Below, one piece after another: positions 52,785 to 61,541 of a stretch of 64,000 bases of DNA. Within the stretch, counting starts at the first letter, position 1, and every line of letters starts with the position of its first letter. A program made the translations under genes and the position numbers. The stretch is taken from positions 2,091,501 through 2,155,500 of the forward strand of contig NZ_CP084752.1 of the NCBI RefSeq assembly GCF_020535545.1, in the 5' to 3' direction. The notes under the pieces were generated by a model. That model had not been told where the DNA came from and did no database searches. It worked only from the letters and a program-made list of their open reading frames with translations. This DNA comes from Roseateles sp. XES5 (GTDB lineage: Bacteria; Pseudomonadota; Alphaproteobacteria; Rhizobiales; Rhizobiaceae).

Positions 52785-53171
52785 TCAGACGTCTTCCGTC
52801 TCGCGCTCCGGCGTGACGACGCGCGGCTTGGTGCGCACGGACGGCACGATCGACGGCTGCTTCGTGACGACCTTCTTCGGCGTCGGGGCCTTGAGGCCGA
52901 GCATGGAGCGGATGCGGTCGGAGACGAGAGGGCGGAAGCGGCTGGCGCGGAAGGGCATGTCGACGGCGCCGTAGCCTTCCGGTCCGTCGTCCTGGCCGCG
53001 GTAGAGTTCCATCAGCTTGATGCCGTAGAAGTCGCCGTCGACATAATGGCGGTAGTGGCCGGCCCAGCGCACGGTATAGATCTGGCCCTTGCGGATGCCC
53101 TGGTCGATGGAGACGTTCTTGAAACGGTCGTTGATGCAGACGACCTTCTGGCCGACCTGGAACGTTGGCAT
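52785..53171 (-). CDS. hypothetical protein with SH3-like N-terminus
   Basis: A 128-residue cytosolic protein. The first ~75 residues (FQVGQKVVCINDRFKN, RKGQIYTVRWAGHYRHYVDGDFYGIKLMELYRG) look like a small beta-barrel of the SH3 type. The remaining part is basic and Pro/Thr/Val-rich (KAPTPKKVVTKQPSIVP). GGAGGGGAG precedes the ATG at 53171. It follows the META-domain gene on the same strand with 28 bp between. I do not recognise a characterised family. Confidence 0.78.
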   Translation of the reverse strand: MPTFQVGQKVVCINDRFKNVSIDQGIRKGQIYTVRWAGHYRHYVDGDFYGIKLMELYRGQDDGPEGYGAVDMPFRASRFRPLVSDRIRSMLGLKAPTPKKVVTKQPSIVPSVRTKPRVVTPERETEDV

Positions 53172-53199
53172 TGGCGTCTCCCCTCCTCGATCCCTTCCG

Positions 53200-53916
53200 T
53201 CAGCCCGTCTTGCGGCAGTTGACGCCGGGGGCATTCTCGCCCCTCATCAGGTCGTAAAGCGTCGCCTCTTCGCCCTTGGTCCACCATTCATACTTGCCGC
53301 CGGCATATTTGGCGCCGGAGGCCGCCATGACATTGGCGGCGATGACCGTCTCTTCGCCGATGCGCAGGACCGCCAGCGAATTGGCGCCGACATTGATATA
53401 TTCGACGACGACGCGCTGCTCGGAGTCGCACTGGTAGTTCAGCGTCTCGCGCACCACGCTCTGCTCGGGTCCCGGCAGGCGGATGACGACATCGGTGTTG
53501 TTCTTCAGGCCGGCGAGGCGGATCGCCGGCGCGCCCTCCTTGCCCGTCAGGTGCAAGATGCCGTTTTCGAGCTTCCAGGACGTGACCGTGCCGAGTGCGT
53601 CGAAGAACTTCTGTTCCTGATCCATGATGGCGGGCGCGCACATCTTGCGCGTTGCGGCGGCCGGAGCGAAGGCGATGTTGCCGTTCTGCACCTTCAGCTT
53701 GCCGCGATAGGTGTTGCAGCCGCCATTACCGCCATAGGAGCCGTCCGGCTTGATCTCCAGCGTCGTCTGCAGGTCGTCGATGACGCCGTTGCCGCCGATG
53801 TCCTCGGCAAGCCATGTGCCGCCCAGCCCACCCGGGACCGGCTCGTCGGCATAGGCCGGAGCCGCCGCCCAAAGGGCGAGGCAGGCAAGGGTCCATACTC
53901 TCAGGCGTCGGTACAC
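53200..53916 (-). CDS. META domain and MliC-like exported protein
   Basis: A 238-residue precursor with a signal peptide ending AYA. Residues ~30-120 form a META (HslJ-like) domain: LGGTWLAEDI, SYGGNGGCNTYRG, and AAATRKMCAPAIMDQEQKFFDAL. The C-terminal part resembles the MliC lysozyme-inhibitor domain: YQCDSEQRVVVEYINVGANSLAVLRI ending in GVNCRKTG. I choose the GTG at 53916, which has GGAG 6 nt upstream; a TTG at 53928 is also in frame. The domain combination suggests envelope stress or lysozyme defence, which is inference. Confidence 0.88.
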   Translation of the reverse strand: MYRRLRVWTLACLALWAAAPAYADEPVPGGLGGTWLAEDIGGNGVIDDLQTTLEIKPDGSYGGNGGCNTYRGKLKVQNGNIAFAPAAATRKMCAPAIMDQEQKFFDALGTVTSWKLENGILHLTGKEGAPAIRLAGLKNNTDVVIRLPGPEQSVVRETLNYQCDSEQRVVVEYINVGANSLAVLRIGEETVIAANVMAASGAKYAGGKYEWWTKGEEATLYDLMRGENAPGVNCRKTG

Positions 53917-54106
53917 AGATTTCTCCAATCGCGTCGGGGCGGAAGACCGCTTTGCGGGGACGTTATGGCCGTCCGGGCGAAAAGGTCAAGCCAAGGGTTC
54001 CAGAAGAGGCCCCCAGCCTCCGCTTTACAGCATTTCGACGACTTGTTGCAGGCGTCTTTCGCCTGTAGAGCCTTGGGCGGATAACAAGAAAACCGCGGAC
54101 AACATC

Positions 54107-55282
54107 ATGGCTCCCGACGCTCGGCAAAAGCGCCGTATCACCATTCTCGGCTCGACAGGCTCCATCGGCACCAGCACGCTCGACGTGGTGCGCCAGCTCG
54201 GCGGGCGCGAGCGCTACGAGGTGCTGGCGCTGACCGGCAACGGCAATGTCGATCTGCTCGCCGCGCAGGCGAAGGATTGCGGCGCGCGCCTGGCGGTGAC
54301 GGCCGACGAGAGCCGCTACGGTGCGTTGAAGGAAGCGCTTGCCGGCAGCGGCATCGAAGCGGCAGCGGGACGCGCCGCGCTGCTGGAGGCCGCGTCCGGT
54401 GACGCGGACTGGGTGATGGCGGCAATCGTCGGCACGGCCGGTCTTGCGCCGACGCTGGCCGCCGCGAAGAAGGGCGCCGATATAGCGCTTGCCAACAAGG
54501 AATGCCTTGTCTCGGCCGGCGATCTTTTCGTTCAGGCGGTGGCCGAAGGCGGCGGGCGGCTGATCCCCGTCGACAGCGAGCACAGCGCGATCTTCCAGGC
54601 GCTGGAGGACGACCAGCGCCATGCCGTTGAGCGCATCGTGCTGACGGCGTCCGGCGGGCCGTTCCGCACCTGGAGCCGCGAGCAGATGGCCGGCGTGACG
54701 GCGGATATCGCACGGGCCCATCCCAACTGGTCTATGGGGCTGAAGATTTCCATCGGCAGCGCCTCCATGTTCAACAAGGCGCTGGAGATGATCGAGGCCA
54801 AGCACCTCTTCGACGTGCGGCCGGAGCAGATCGAGGTGGTGGTGCACCCGCAGTCGATCATCCATTCCATGGTCGGCTATGTCGACGGTTCGGTACTGGC
54901 GCAGCTCGGTGCGCCGGACATGCGCACGGCCATCGGCTATGCGCTGACCTATCCCGAGCGCTCGCCGCTCAATGTCGCCCGGCTGGATTTTGCAAAACTC
55001 TCGCGGCTCGATTTCGAGGCGCCCGACGAGGTGCGTTTCCCGGCGCTGCGGCTCGCCCGCACGGCGCTGACGCGCGGCGGCCTGCAGGGTGCGGTGATGA
55101 ATGCGGCGGAGGAGGTGGCGTTCCACGCCTTCGTCGCCGGGCGCATCGGCTTCCTTGAAATGGCCGACATCGCCGAAGCGGTCATGGACCGGCTCACGCA
55201 TCTGCCGCCGGCCGCGTCCATGGACGATGTGTTCGCCGTAGACGAAGAAGCCCGGCGGGTGGCCGCCGGGCTTGTCGGATAA
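54107..55282 (+). CDS. dxr: 1-deoxy-D-xylulose 5-phosphate reductoisomerase
   Basis: First committed step of the MEP isoprenoid pathway (DXP to MEP, NADPH and divalent metal). The 391-residue protein has the NADPH motif LGSTGSIGTSTLDVV (residues 14-28) and ALANKECLVSAG. The metal/substrate site is PVDSEHSAIFQAL, and TASGGPFR is a flexible loop; the C-terminal domain has WSMGLKISIGSASMFNKALE. ATG 54107. It converges on hemA, 18 bp between stops. Confidence 0.97.
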   Translation: MAPDARQKRRITILGSTGSIGTSTLDVVRQLGGRERYEVLALTGNGNVDLLAAQAKDCGARLAVTADESRYGALKEALAGSGIEAAAGRAALLEAASGDADWVMAAIVGTAGLAPTLAAAKKGADIALANKECLVSAGDLFVQAVAEGGGRLIPVDSEHSAIFQALEDDQRHAVERIVLTASGGPFRTWSREQMAGVTADIARAHPNWSMGLKISIGSASMFNKALEMIEAKHLFDVRPEQIEVVVHPQSIIHSMVGYVDGSVLAQLGAPDMRTAIGYALTYPERSPLNVARLDFAKLSRLDFEAPDEVRFPALRLARTALTRGGLQGAVMNAAEEVAFHAFVAGRIGFLEMADIAEAVMDRLTHLPPAASMDDVFAVDEEARRVAAGLVG

Positions 55283-55300
55283 TCGTTCCGTTTCGCCGTA

Positions 55301-56515
55301 TCAGGCCACGGCGCGGGCCAGTGCACAGCGCGACCAGAGCGAATGCAGCGCGCCGACCAGATTGTCGATATCGGCGTCGGTGTGCAGCGGCGTCGGCGTG
55401 ATGCGCAGGCGCTCGGTCTTCTTGGGCACCGTCGGGTAGTTGATCGGCTGGACGTAGATGCCGAAATTGTCGAGCAGCAGGTCCGAGATCCATTTGCACT
55501 TGGCGGCATCGCCCACCATGACCGGCACGATGTGGCTCGGGTTCGGCATGTGCGGAATGCCGTTGCGGTCGAGCAGCGAGCGGAGACGGCGCACGCGCTC
55601 CTGATGCGCGAAGCGCTCGACCTGGCTTTCTTTCAGGTGACGGATCGCGGCGCAGGCGCCGGCGGCGATAGCCGGCGGCAGCGAGGTGGTGAAGATGAAG
55701 CCGGAGGCGAAGGAGCGCACGAAGTCGCAAAGCGCGGTCGAGCCGGCGATGTAGCCGCCCATGACGCCGAAGGCCTTGCCGAGCGTGCCTTCGATGAGGG
55801 TGAGGCGGTGCATCAGGCCTTCGCGCTCGGCGATACCGCCGCCGCGCGGGCCGTACATGCCGACGGCATGCACTTCGTCGAGATAGGTCATCGCGCCGTA
55901 CTTGTCGGCGAGGTCGCAGATTTCCTTGATGGGGGCGATGTCGCCGTCCATCGAGTAGACCGATTCAAAGGCGATCATCTTCGGTGCCTTCGGATCGGCG
56001 GCGGCGAGTTTGGCTTCGAGGTCCCTGAGATCGTTGTGCTTCCAGATCACGCGCTCGCACTTGGAGTGGCGAATGCCTTCGATCATCGAAGCGTGGTTCC
56101 CGGCGTCGGAGAAACAGATGATGCCGGGGATCCTCGAACAGAGCGTACCGAGCGCGGCCCAGTTGGACACGTAACCCGAGGTGAAGAGCAGCGCGGATTC
56201 CTTGCCGTGCAGGTCGGCGAGTTCGCGCTCGAGCAGGACGTGATGGTGATTGGTGCCGGAGATGTTGCGGGTGCCGCCGGCACCGGCGCCACACTGGTCG
56301 ATGGCGCGCTTCATCGCCTCGGTGACGACGGGATGCTGGCCCATGCCGAGATAATCGTTCGAACACCAGACCGTGACGTCCTGGACCCCGTTCGCCGTGT
56401 GGCGGGTCGCCTTCGGGAAGTTGCCCTTCTGGCGTTCCAGGTCGGCGAAAACGCGGTAGCGGCCTTCCTGATGCAGGCCATCCAGCTCGTTCTTGAAGTA
56501 GGTCTCGAAGTCCAT
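55301..56515 (-). CDS. hemA: 5-aminolevulinate synthase
   Basis: Condenses glycine and succinyl-CoA to 5-aminolevulinate (C4 route of heme and B12 synthesis, typical of alphaproteobacteria). The 404-residue PLP enzyme shows [42 protein letters not shown] and [12 protein letters not shown]. The PLP lysine is in [14 protein letters not shown]. Its upstream region holds an FNR/FixK-type box placed at -41.5 from a predicted start, suggesting low-oxygen activation. Confidence 0.97.
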   Translation of the reverse strand: MDFETYFKNELDGLHQEGRYRVFADLERQKGNFPKATRHTANGVQDVTVWCSNDYLGMGQHPVVTEAMKRAIDQCGAGAGGTRNISGTNHHHVLLERELADLHGKESALLFTSGYVSNWAALGTLCSRIPGIICFSDAGNHASMIEGIRHSKCERVIWKHNDLRDLEAKLAAADPKAPKMIAFESVYSMDGDIAPIKEICDLADKYGAMTYLDEVHAVGMYGPRGGGIAEREGLMHRLTLIEGTLGKAFGVMGGYIAGSTALCDFVRSFASGFIFTTSLPPAIAAGACAAIRHLKESQVERFAHQERVRRLRSLLDRNGIPHMPNPSHIVPVMVGDAAKCKWISDLLLDNFGIYVQPINYPTVPKKTERLRITPTPLHTDADIDNLVGALHSLWSRCALARAVA

Positions 56516-56649
56516 CCAGAGTCTCCGGTCCGGGACAATCCGGACGTCATCGTCAGTTGGCGGTCGTTCAATCGGCTATATCAGGCGTCGTTTCGCTGCA
56601 ACGGCATGTGCTGCGGCAAATCGGCGCCACCTTTGAACCATTCCAAGGT

Positions 56650-56691
56650 ACATTAGCCCGCACAAGGCCATCCCCTATTGATCCGTGTCAA
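56650..56691 (-). promoter_or_regulatory. candidate FNR/FixK-type activated promoter of hemA
   Basis: On the minus strand TTGACACGGATCAA (56678-56691) matches the FNR/FixK consensus TTGAT-N4-ATCAA at nine of ten positions. The -10-like hexamer TAATGT is at 56650-56655. If the start is at 56643, the box is centred exactly at -41.5, the class II activation position, leaving a 128-nt leader before the hemA ATG. Confidence 0.55.
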
Positions 56692-56699
56692 GTCTGCAC

Positions 56700-56727
56700 G
56701 AAAAAAGGACGGCCTCAACCGCCCTTT
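56700..56727 (-). terminator. Rho-independent terminator of the coxSLM-like operon
   Basis: On the minus strand AAAGGGCGG and CCGTCCTTT (56719-56727 and 56704-56712 on +) form a 9-bp stem with one G-T pair, followed by a T-run (A residues at 56700-56706 on +). It lies 30 bp after the stop of the FAD-subunit gene. Confidence 0.8.
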
Positions 56728-56757
56728 TAATCGAACAGTTTCAACTTTTTCGAGGGG

Positions 56758-57555
56758 TCAGGCGGCGGCCACCGCGCGCTTGGCCATGACCTTCACCAGA
56801 TTCGCCCGGTATTCCGCGCTGCCATGCAGATCGGAGAGCAGGTCCGTGGCGTCGACAGTGACGCCGGACGTTGCCTCCGGCGACCAGTTGCCGGCAAGTG
56901 CTGCTTCCAGCCCGGCATGGCGGAAGACGCCGTTGGAGCCGGCGCCCGTGACGGCCACCCGCACCCCGCCATCGCCTGCCTTCGCCACGAAGACGCCGGC
57001 CATGGCATAGCGCGAGGCCGGGTTGGGGAACTTGGCATAGGCGGCTTTGGCCGGTGCATCGAAGGTCACGGCGACGACGATTTCGCCCTCCTCCAGCGCC
57101 GTCTCGAAGAGGCCGGTGAAGAAGGCGTCGGCGGGAATCTCACGCGTGTTTGTGACGATGGTGGCTCCCAGCGCCAGCATGGCGGAGGGGTAGTCGGCGG
57201 CCGGGTCGTTGTTGGCGATGGAGCCCCCGATCGTTCCCATGTGGCGCACATGCGGGTCGCCGATATGGGAGGCGAGGTGGCAGATCGCCGGGCAGGCGGC
57301 CTTCAGCTCCGCCGAGGTCGAGACCTCGTAATGCGTCGTGCCGGCGCCTATGCGCACCCGGTTGCCGCTGACGGAGATGCCCTTCAGTTCCGCGACGTGG
57401 CGCAGGTCCACGAGATCGGCGGGCGCGGCCAGCCGCTGCTTCATGGTCGGGATCAGCGTCATGCCGCCGGAGACGTATTTCGCCTCGTCGGAGGACGAGA
57501 GCAGCTTGACGGCATCGGCCAGCGAGGATGCGCGGTGATAGTTGGTTGCGTACAT
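56758..57555 (-). CDS. molybdenum hydroxylase FAD-binding medium subunit (CoxM-like)
   Basis: FAD subunit of a xanthine-dehydrogenase/CO-dehydrogenase-type enzyme, passing electrons from the iron-sulfur subunit to an acceptor. The 265-residue protein has the FAD motifs YVSGGMTLIPTMKQRL and TIGGSIANNDPAADYPSAMLALGA. The C-terminal CO_deh_flav_C domain follows (PNPASRYAMAGVFVA, AVTGAGSNGVFR). GGAGGA precedes the ATG. It is the last gene of the operon, 12 bp after the large-subunit gene, and is followed by a terminator. Confidence 0.93.
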   Translation of the reverse strand: MYATNYHRASSLADAVKLLSSSDEAKYVSGGMTLIPTMKQRLAAPADLVDLRHVAELKGISVSGNRVRIGAGTTHYEVSTSAELKAACPAICHLASHIGDPHVRHMGTIGGSIANNDPAADYPSAMLALGATIVTNTREIPADAFFTGLFETALEEGEIVVAVTFDAPAKAAYAKFPNPASRYAMAGVFVAKAGDGGVRVAVTGAGSNGVFRHAGLEAALAGNWSPEATSGVTVDATDLLSDLHGSAEYRANLVKVMAKRAVAAA

Positions 57556-57567
57556 GGCGTCCTCCCG

Positions 57568-59925
57568 TCAATTGGCTGCTTGCCGTGCCGCCGCCCAGAC
57601 GTTGTGCGGCGTGGCCGGCATGGGCACATCCGAGATGCCCAGGGCGTCGCAGATGGCGTTGATCACCGCGGGTGGCGAGCCGATGGCGCCGGCCTCGCCG
57701 CAGCCCTTCACGCCCAGGGGGTTGTGGGTGCAGGGCGTGCCCTTGGCGGTCTTCACATTGAAAGTGGGCAGATCGTCGGCGCGCGGCATGGCGTAGTCCA
57801 TATAGCTGCCGGTGAGCAGCTGGCCGCTGTGCTCGTCATAGATGCCGTGCTCCAGCAGGGCCTGGCCGATGCCCTGGGCCAGGCCACCATGCACCTGGCC
57901 TTCGACGATCATGGGGTTCACCACATTGCCGAAGTCGTCCACCGCGCTGAAGCGGTCCACCCGCACCACGCCGGTGAGCGGGTCCACCTCCACCTCGCAG
58001 ACATAGCTGCCCGCGGGGTAGGTGAAATTGGTGGGGTCGTAGAAGGCGTTCTCGTTGAGGCCGGGCTCCAGCTTGTCCAGCGGGTAGTTGTGCGGCACAT
58101 AGGCGGTGAGCGCCACCGAGGCGAAGGGCACTTTCTTATCGGTGCCCGCCACCTTGAACTCGCCGCCCTCGAACTCGATATCGCCCTCGCTGGCCTCCAG
58201 CAGATGGGCGGCGATCTTCTTGCCCTTGGCAATCACCTTGTCCACCGCCTTGACGATGGCCGTGCCGCCCACCGCCAGCGAGCGGCTGCCGTAGGTGCCC
58301 ATGCCGAAGAGCACCTTGCCGGTGTCGCCGTGCTGGATGTCCACATCGTCCAGGGGGATGCCCAGCTTGTCGGCCACCACCTGGGCGAAGGTGGTCTCGT
58401 GGCCCTGGCCGTGGCTGTGCGAGCCGGTCAGAACCTCGATGGTGCCGACGGCATTGACGCGCACTTCCGCCGATTCCCACAGGCCGACGCCGGCACCCAG
58501 CGAGCCGACGGCGGCCGAGGGGGCGATGCCGCAGGCTTCGATGTAGCAGCTCATGCCGATGCCGCGCTTCATGCCGCGGCCTGCGGCCTCCGCCTTGCGG
58601 GCGGCGAAGCCGTTCCAGTCGGCCGCCGCCATGGCGGCTTCCAGCGAGGCTTCGTAGTCGCCGGCGTCATAGTTCATGATGACGGGCGTCTGGTGCGGGA
58701 AGGAGCGGATGAAGTTGATGCGGCGAAGCTCTGCCGGCGAGAGGCCGAGTTCGCGCGCCGCCGTCTCCATGGTGCGTTCCAGAAGATAGGTTGCTTCCGG
58801 CCGTCCGGCGCCGCGATAGGCGTCGACCGCGACGGTGTTGGTATAGACCGCCCGCACATTGGCGTGGATGGCCGGGAAATTGTACTGGCCGGACAGCAGC
58901 GTCGCATAGAGATAGGTCGGCACCGCCGAGGAGAAGAGCGACATGTAGGCGCCGAAATTGGCGATGGTGTCGACCTTCAGCGCCGTGACGCGGTGGTCGG
59001 CATCGAACGCCATCTTGACGGTCGAGACATGGTCGCGGCCATGGGCGTCGGTCAGGAAGGCTTCGGTGCGGTCGCTCGTCCATTTCACCGGCACGCCGGT
59101 ACGCCTGGAGGCCCAGAGACAGACGATCTCTTCCGGATAGATGTAGATCTTCGAGCCGAAGCCGCCGCCGACATCCGGCGCGATGACGCGCAGCTTGTTT
59201 TCCGGCGCGACATTGTAGAAGGCGCTCATGACGAGGCGGGCGACATGCGGGTTCTGGCTCGTCGTGTAGCAGGTGTAGTGGTCCTCGGCCGAATCGTAGA
59301 TGCCGAGCGCGGCGCGCGGCTCCATCGGGTTCGGCGCAAGGCGGTTGTTAACGATCTTCATCTCCGTGACGTGGGCGGCATTGGCAATGGCGGCGTCGAC
59401 CGCGGCGCTGTCGCCGATCTCCCAGTCGTAGATGAGATTGCCGGGGGCTTCCGGGTGCAGTTGCGGCTGGCCGGCCTCGAGCGCCTTCACGGCGTCGGTG
59501 ACGGCGGGCAGCACCTCGTAGTCGACGACGACGGCCTCGGCCGCATCGCGCGCCTCGCCCAGGCTGTCGGCCACCACCACGGCAACGGCATCGCCGACGT
59601 AACGCACGGTGTCATGCGCGATCGGCCGCCAGGCGCCCATCTTCATCGGCGAGCCGTCCTTGGAATGGATCATCCAGCCGCAGATCAGGTTGCCGATGCC
59701 GTCGTCCAGCATCTGCTTGCCGTTGAGCACGCCGATCACGCCCGGCATATCCTCGGCCGCCGACGTGTCGATGCTCTTGATTTTCGCATGGGCGTGCGGC
59801 GAGCGCACGAATGCGGCGTAGCGCATGCCCGGTACGGACATGTCGTCCGTATAGCGGCCCTGACCCATGAGGAACCGCTTGTCTTCCTTGCGCGCGACGC
59901 GCGCGCCGATGCCTTCGACACCCAT
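57568..59925 (-). CDS. molybdenum hydroxylase large subunit (CoxL-like, form II motif)
   Basis: Molybdopterin-cytosine-dinucleotide binding subunit, 785 residues. The active-site loop is AYRGAGR (residues 369-375), the form II signature, rather than AYxCSFR of true carbon monoxide dehydrogenase. The catalytic glutamate lies in [15 protein letters not shown] (about E744). [16 protein letters not shown] and [21 protein letters not shown] are cofactor loops. The substrate is therefore uncertain: an aldehyde or N-heterocycle is as likely as CO. ATG 59925 suits the GGAGGAG site better than ATG 59931. The 3' third uses proline codon CCC far more than the rest, hinting at mosaic origin. Confidence 0.93.
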   Translation of the reverse strand: MGVEGIGARVARKEDKRFLMGQGRYTDDMSVPGMRYAAFVRSPHAHAKIKSIDTSAAEDMPGVIGVLNGKQMLDDGIGNLICGWMIHSKDGSPMKMGAWRPIAHDTVRYVGDAVAVVVADSLGEARDAAEAVVVDYEVLPAVTDAVKALEAGQPQLHPEAPGNLIYDWEIGDSAAVDAAIANAAHVTEMKIVNNRLAPNPMEPRAALGIYDSAEDHYTCYTTSQNPHVARLVMSAFYNVAPENKLRVIAPDVGGGFGSKIYIYPEEIVCLWASRRTGVPVKWTSDRTEAFLTDAHGRDHVSTVKMAFDADHRVTALKVDTIANFGAYMSLFSSAVPTYLYATLLSGQYNFPAIHANVRAVYTNTVAVDAYRGAGRPEATYLLERTMETAARELGLSPAELRRINFIRSFPHQTPVIMNYDAGDYEASLEAAMAAADWNGFAARKAEAAGRGMKRGIGMSCYIEACGIAPSAAVGSLGAGVGLWESAEVRVNAVGTIEVLTGSHSHGQGHETTFAQVVADKLGIPLDDVDIQHGDTGKVLFGMGTYGSRSLAVGGTAIVKAVDKVIAKGKKIAAHLLEASEGDIEFEGGEFKVAGTDKKVPFASVALTAYVPHNYPLDKLEPGLNENAFYDPTNFTYPAGSYVCEVEVDPLTGVVRVDRFSAVDDFGNVVNPMIVEGQVHGGLAQGIGQALLEHGIYDEHSGQLLTGSYMDYAMPRADDLPTFNVKTAKGTPCTHNPLGVKGCGEAGAIGSPPAVINAICDALGISDVPMPATPHNVWAAARQAAN

Positions 59926-60033
59926 CTTCATCTCCTCCAGAGAATGGAGGCAACAGGCACCCGCTACGGGCGTTCAGGGGAGCAGCGCAATGTGCAACGG
60001 CCGCCATCCTGGCTGATGCCTCTCGCCCATGCC

Positions 60034-60534
60034 TTATTCCGCAGCCTGCTTGCCTGCCGCGCCCATGTCTTCGGCGGCGGCGAGGATGGCTTTGACGATG
60101 TTATGGTAGCCGGTGCATCGACAGATATTGCCTTCGAGGTTCTCGCGAACCGTCGCCTCGTCGAGCTTGGCGCCGTAGCGGTTGATCATGTCGATGGCGC
60201 TCATCACCATGCCCGGGGTGCAGAAGCCGCATTGCAGGCCGTGGCACTCCTTGAAGGCGGCCTGCATGGGGTGCATCTCGCCACTGCCCGTAGGCGGCGT
60301 CAGGCCCTCGATGGTGGTGACCTCGGCCCCGGCGGCCTGCACCGCCAGCACATTGCAGCTCTTCACCGCGCGCCCGTTCAGGTGCACGGTGCAGGCGCCG
60401 CACTGGCTGGTGTCGCAGCCCACATGGGTGCCCGTGAGTGCGAGGTCTTCGCGCAGCAACTGCACCAGCAGGGTGCGGTCCTCGCAATCCTTGCTCACTT
60501 TCCTGCCATTGACGGTCATTGCCACTTTCGCCAT
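60034..60534 (-). CDS. molybdenum hydroxylase (2Fe-2S) small subunit (CoxS-like)
   Basis: Electron-transfer subunit of 166 residues with two [2Fe-2S] clusters. The N-terminal plant-type cluster is [24 protein letters not shown]. The C-terminal four-helix domain has [11 protein letters not shown] and the [13 protein letters not shown] pair. AGGGAGGAACG precedes the ATG. First gene of the coxS-coxL-coxM order, with 108 bp before the large-subunit gene. No accessory genes (coxDEFG or molybdenum cofactor chaperones) are in the window. Confidence 0.95.
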   Translation of the reverse strand: MAKVAMTVNGRKVSKDCEDRTLLVQLLREDLALTGTHVGCDTSQCGACTVHLNGRAVKSCNVLAVQAAGAEVTTIEGLTPPTGSGEMHPMQAAFKECHGLQCGFCTPGMVMSAIDMINRYGAKLDEATVRENLEGNICRCTGYHNIVKAILAAAEDMGAAGKQAAE

Positions 60535-61013
60535 TCGTTCCTCCCTGGCGGTTTGCCTGCCGCTGGGCGTGATCGATCCGACGGTAGATGCAGCGGGCGT
60601 CCTCGCGACGCGGGCTGGGGATCAATCGACACCAGCATTTCTTGTTCGCATGCATTTCAAGTCCGGCGCATGGCCTTTCGGCAATGCCGGTTGCGAGAGC
60701 GGTCCTCCTCCGCCTGCGCAACCCCAACAGTCATATCATTTGACTTTTTCCGGCGGCGATCAACCGGTACTTTCAGCCGCGTGCGAAATTTCTCGTGACC
60801 GGCATGGCGGCGGCGCCTGCAAACGAAGAAGAAACGCTATTTATTCGCGCCGCAAAAAAATAGTTTATTGCCATGGACTTCCCTGATGCTGGCGATATTT
60901 TCAATCTCGGACAGACCTGACCGTCGTTGACGGCCCCGGTATGTTACCTGAGTAGAAGGGGATAGTGCGGACCCGGCAAACGCGGCCGCCGCTCAACTTT
61001 GGAGAACATCTTC
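60535..61013. other. 479-bp intergenic region between two divergent transcripts
   Basis: No gene can be supported on either strand. The right part is AT-richer, with TTTATTCG and a CTATTT/AAATAG inverted repeat near 60836-60865 that could be an operator for the coxSLM-like operon. The glycine-zipper gene has only a weak promoter candidate (TTGACG near 60927). The long frame that runs through here on the plus strand is antisense to the cox genes. Confidence 0.5.
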
Positions 61014-61277
61014 ATGAAGAAAGTCATTGCGCTCGTCCTGGTCGGCCTCGCAGCCGCCAGCTGCACGCAGACGGAAAAGGGTGCGGGCATCGGCGCCGTC
61101 TCCGGCGCGATCATCGGTGGCGCGGTCACCGGCAACGTTCGTGGCGCGGCTGTCGGCGCGGCCATCGGTGGCATCTCCGGCGCGGTCATCGGCAGCGTCG
61201 CCGAGCAGCCCGGCCAGTGCTACTACCGCGACCGCTACGGCCGCCGCTACATCGACCGTTGCCCGTCCGGTTACTGA
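61014..61277 (+). CDS. glycine-zipper lipoprotein
   Basis: An 87-residue lipoprotein precursor: signal MKKVIALVLVGLAAASC with the lipobox cysteine at residue 17. Two glycine-zipper segments follow (GAGIGAVSGAIIGGAVTG and GAAVGAAIGGISGAVIGS), which pack helices in a membrane, then a hydrophilic end with YYRDRYGRRYIDRCPSGY. This is the common rhizobial outer-membrane small lipoprotein architecture (SlyB/OmpA-linked glycine zipper). TGGAGAAC precedes the ATG. A terminator follows within 55 bp, so it is monocistronic. Confidence 0.88.
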   Translation: MKKVIALVLVGLAAASCTQTEKGAGIGAVSGAIIGGAVTGNVRGAAVGAAIGGISGAVIGSVAEQPGQCYYRDRYGRRYIDRCPSGY

Positions 61278-61300
61278 TAGCCGGCACTGCAACCTATGCG

Positions 61301-61332
61301 AAGCCCCGGATGGTCTCCGGGGCTTTTGCTTT
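61301..61332 (+). terminator. Rho-independent terminator of the glycine-zipper gene
   Basis: AAGCCCCGGA (61301-61310) pairs perfectly with TCCGGGGCTT (61315-61324), followed by TTGCTTTT. Confidence 0.85.
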
Positions 61333-61413
61333 TGTGCCCCGGGCATAAAATGCCCTTCGGTGCTTCAAATCTGCCGCGTCTGCATGTAAAACCGCCGTTA
61401 ACATTACGGAAAA

Positions 61414-61427
61414 CCTAACGCGTTAGG
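61414..61427. promoter_or_regulatory. 14-bp perfect palindrome upstream of tamA
   Basis: CCTAACGCGTTAGG is self-complementary and lies 115 bp before the tamA start, next to a GTTAAC-like motif at about 61397. Its symmetry suggests a dimeric regulator site; the protein is unknown. A short T-run follows, but the stem has no loop room for a standard terminator. Confidence 0.4.
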
Positions 61428-61541
61428 GTCTTTTCCTGCCTGAAAGCTCCGGATGGATCGGAGCGCCTGAAGTCTGTGTCGGAAGCTGCCGGTCTGCCGT
61501 TTGCCCCGCACCTCGAGGAGAAAGGCGACGGATAGCTGCGG

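Noticed and set aside
56824..60798. A plus-strand open frame of 1,324 codons antisense to the molybdenum hydroxylase operon
   Set aside because: Such very long antisense frames arise from codon bias in high-GC DNA. The composition is Arg/His/Gly-rich without domains, and the opposite strand encodes three clear enzyme subunits.
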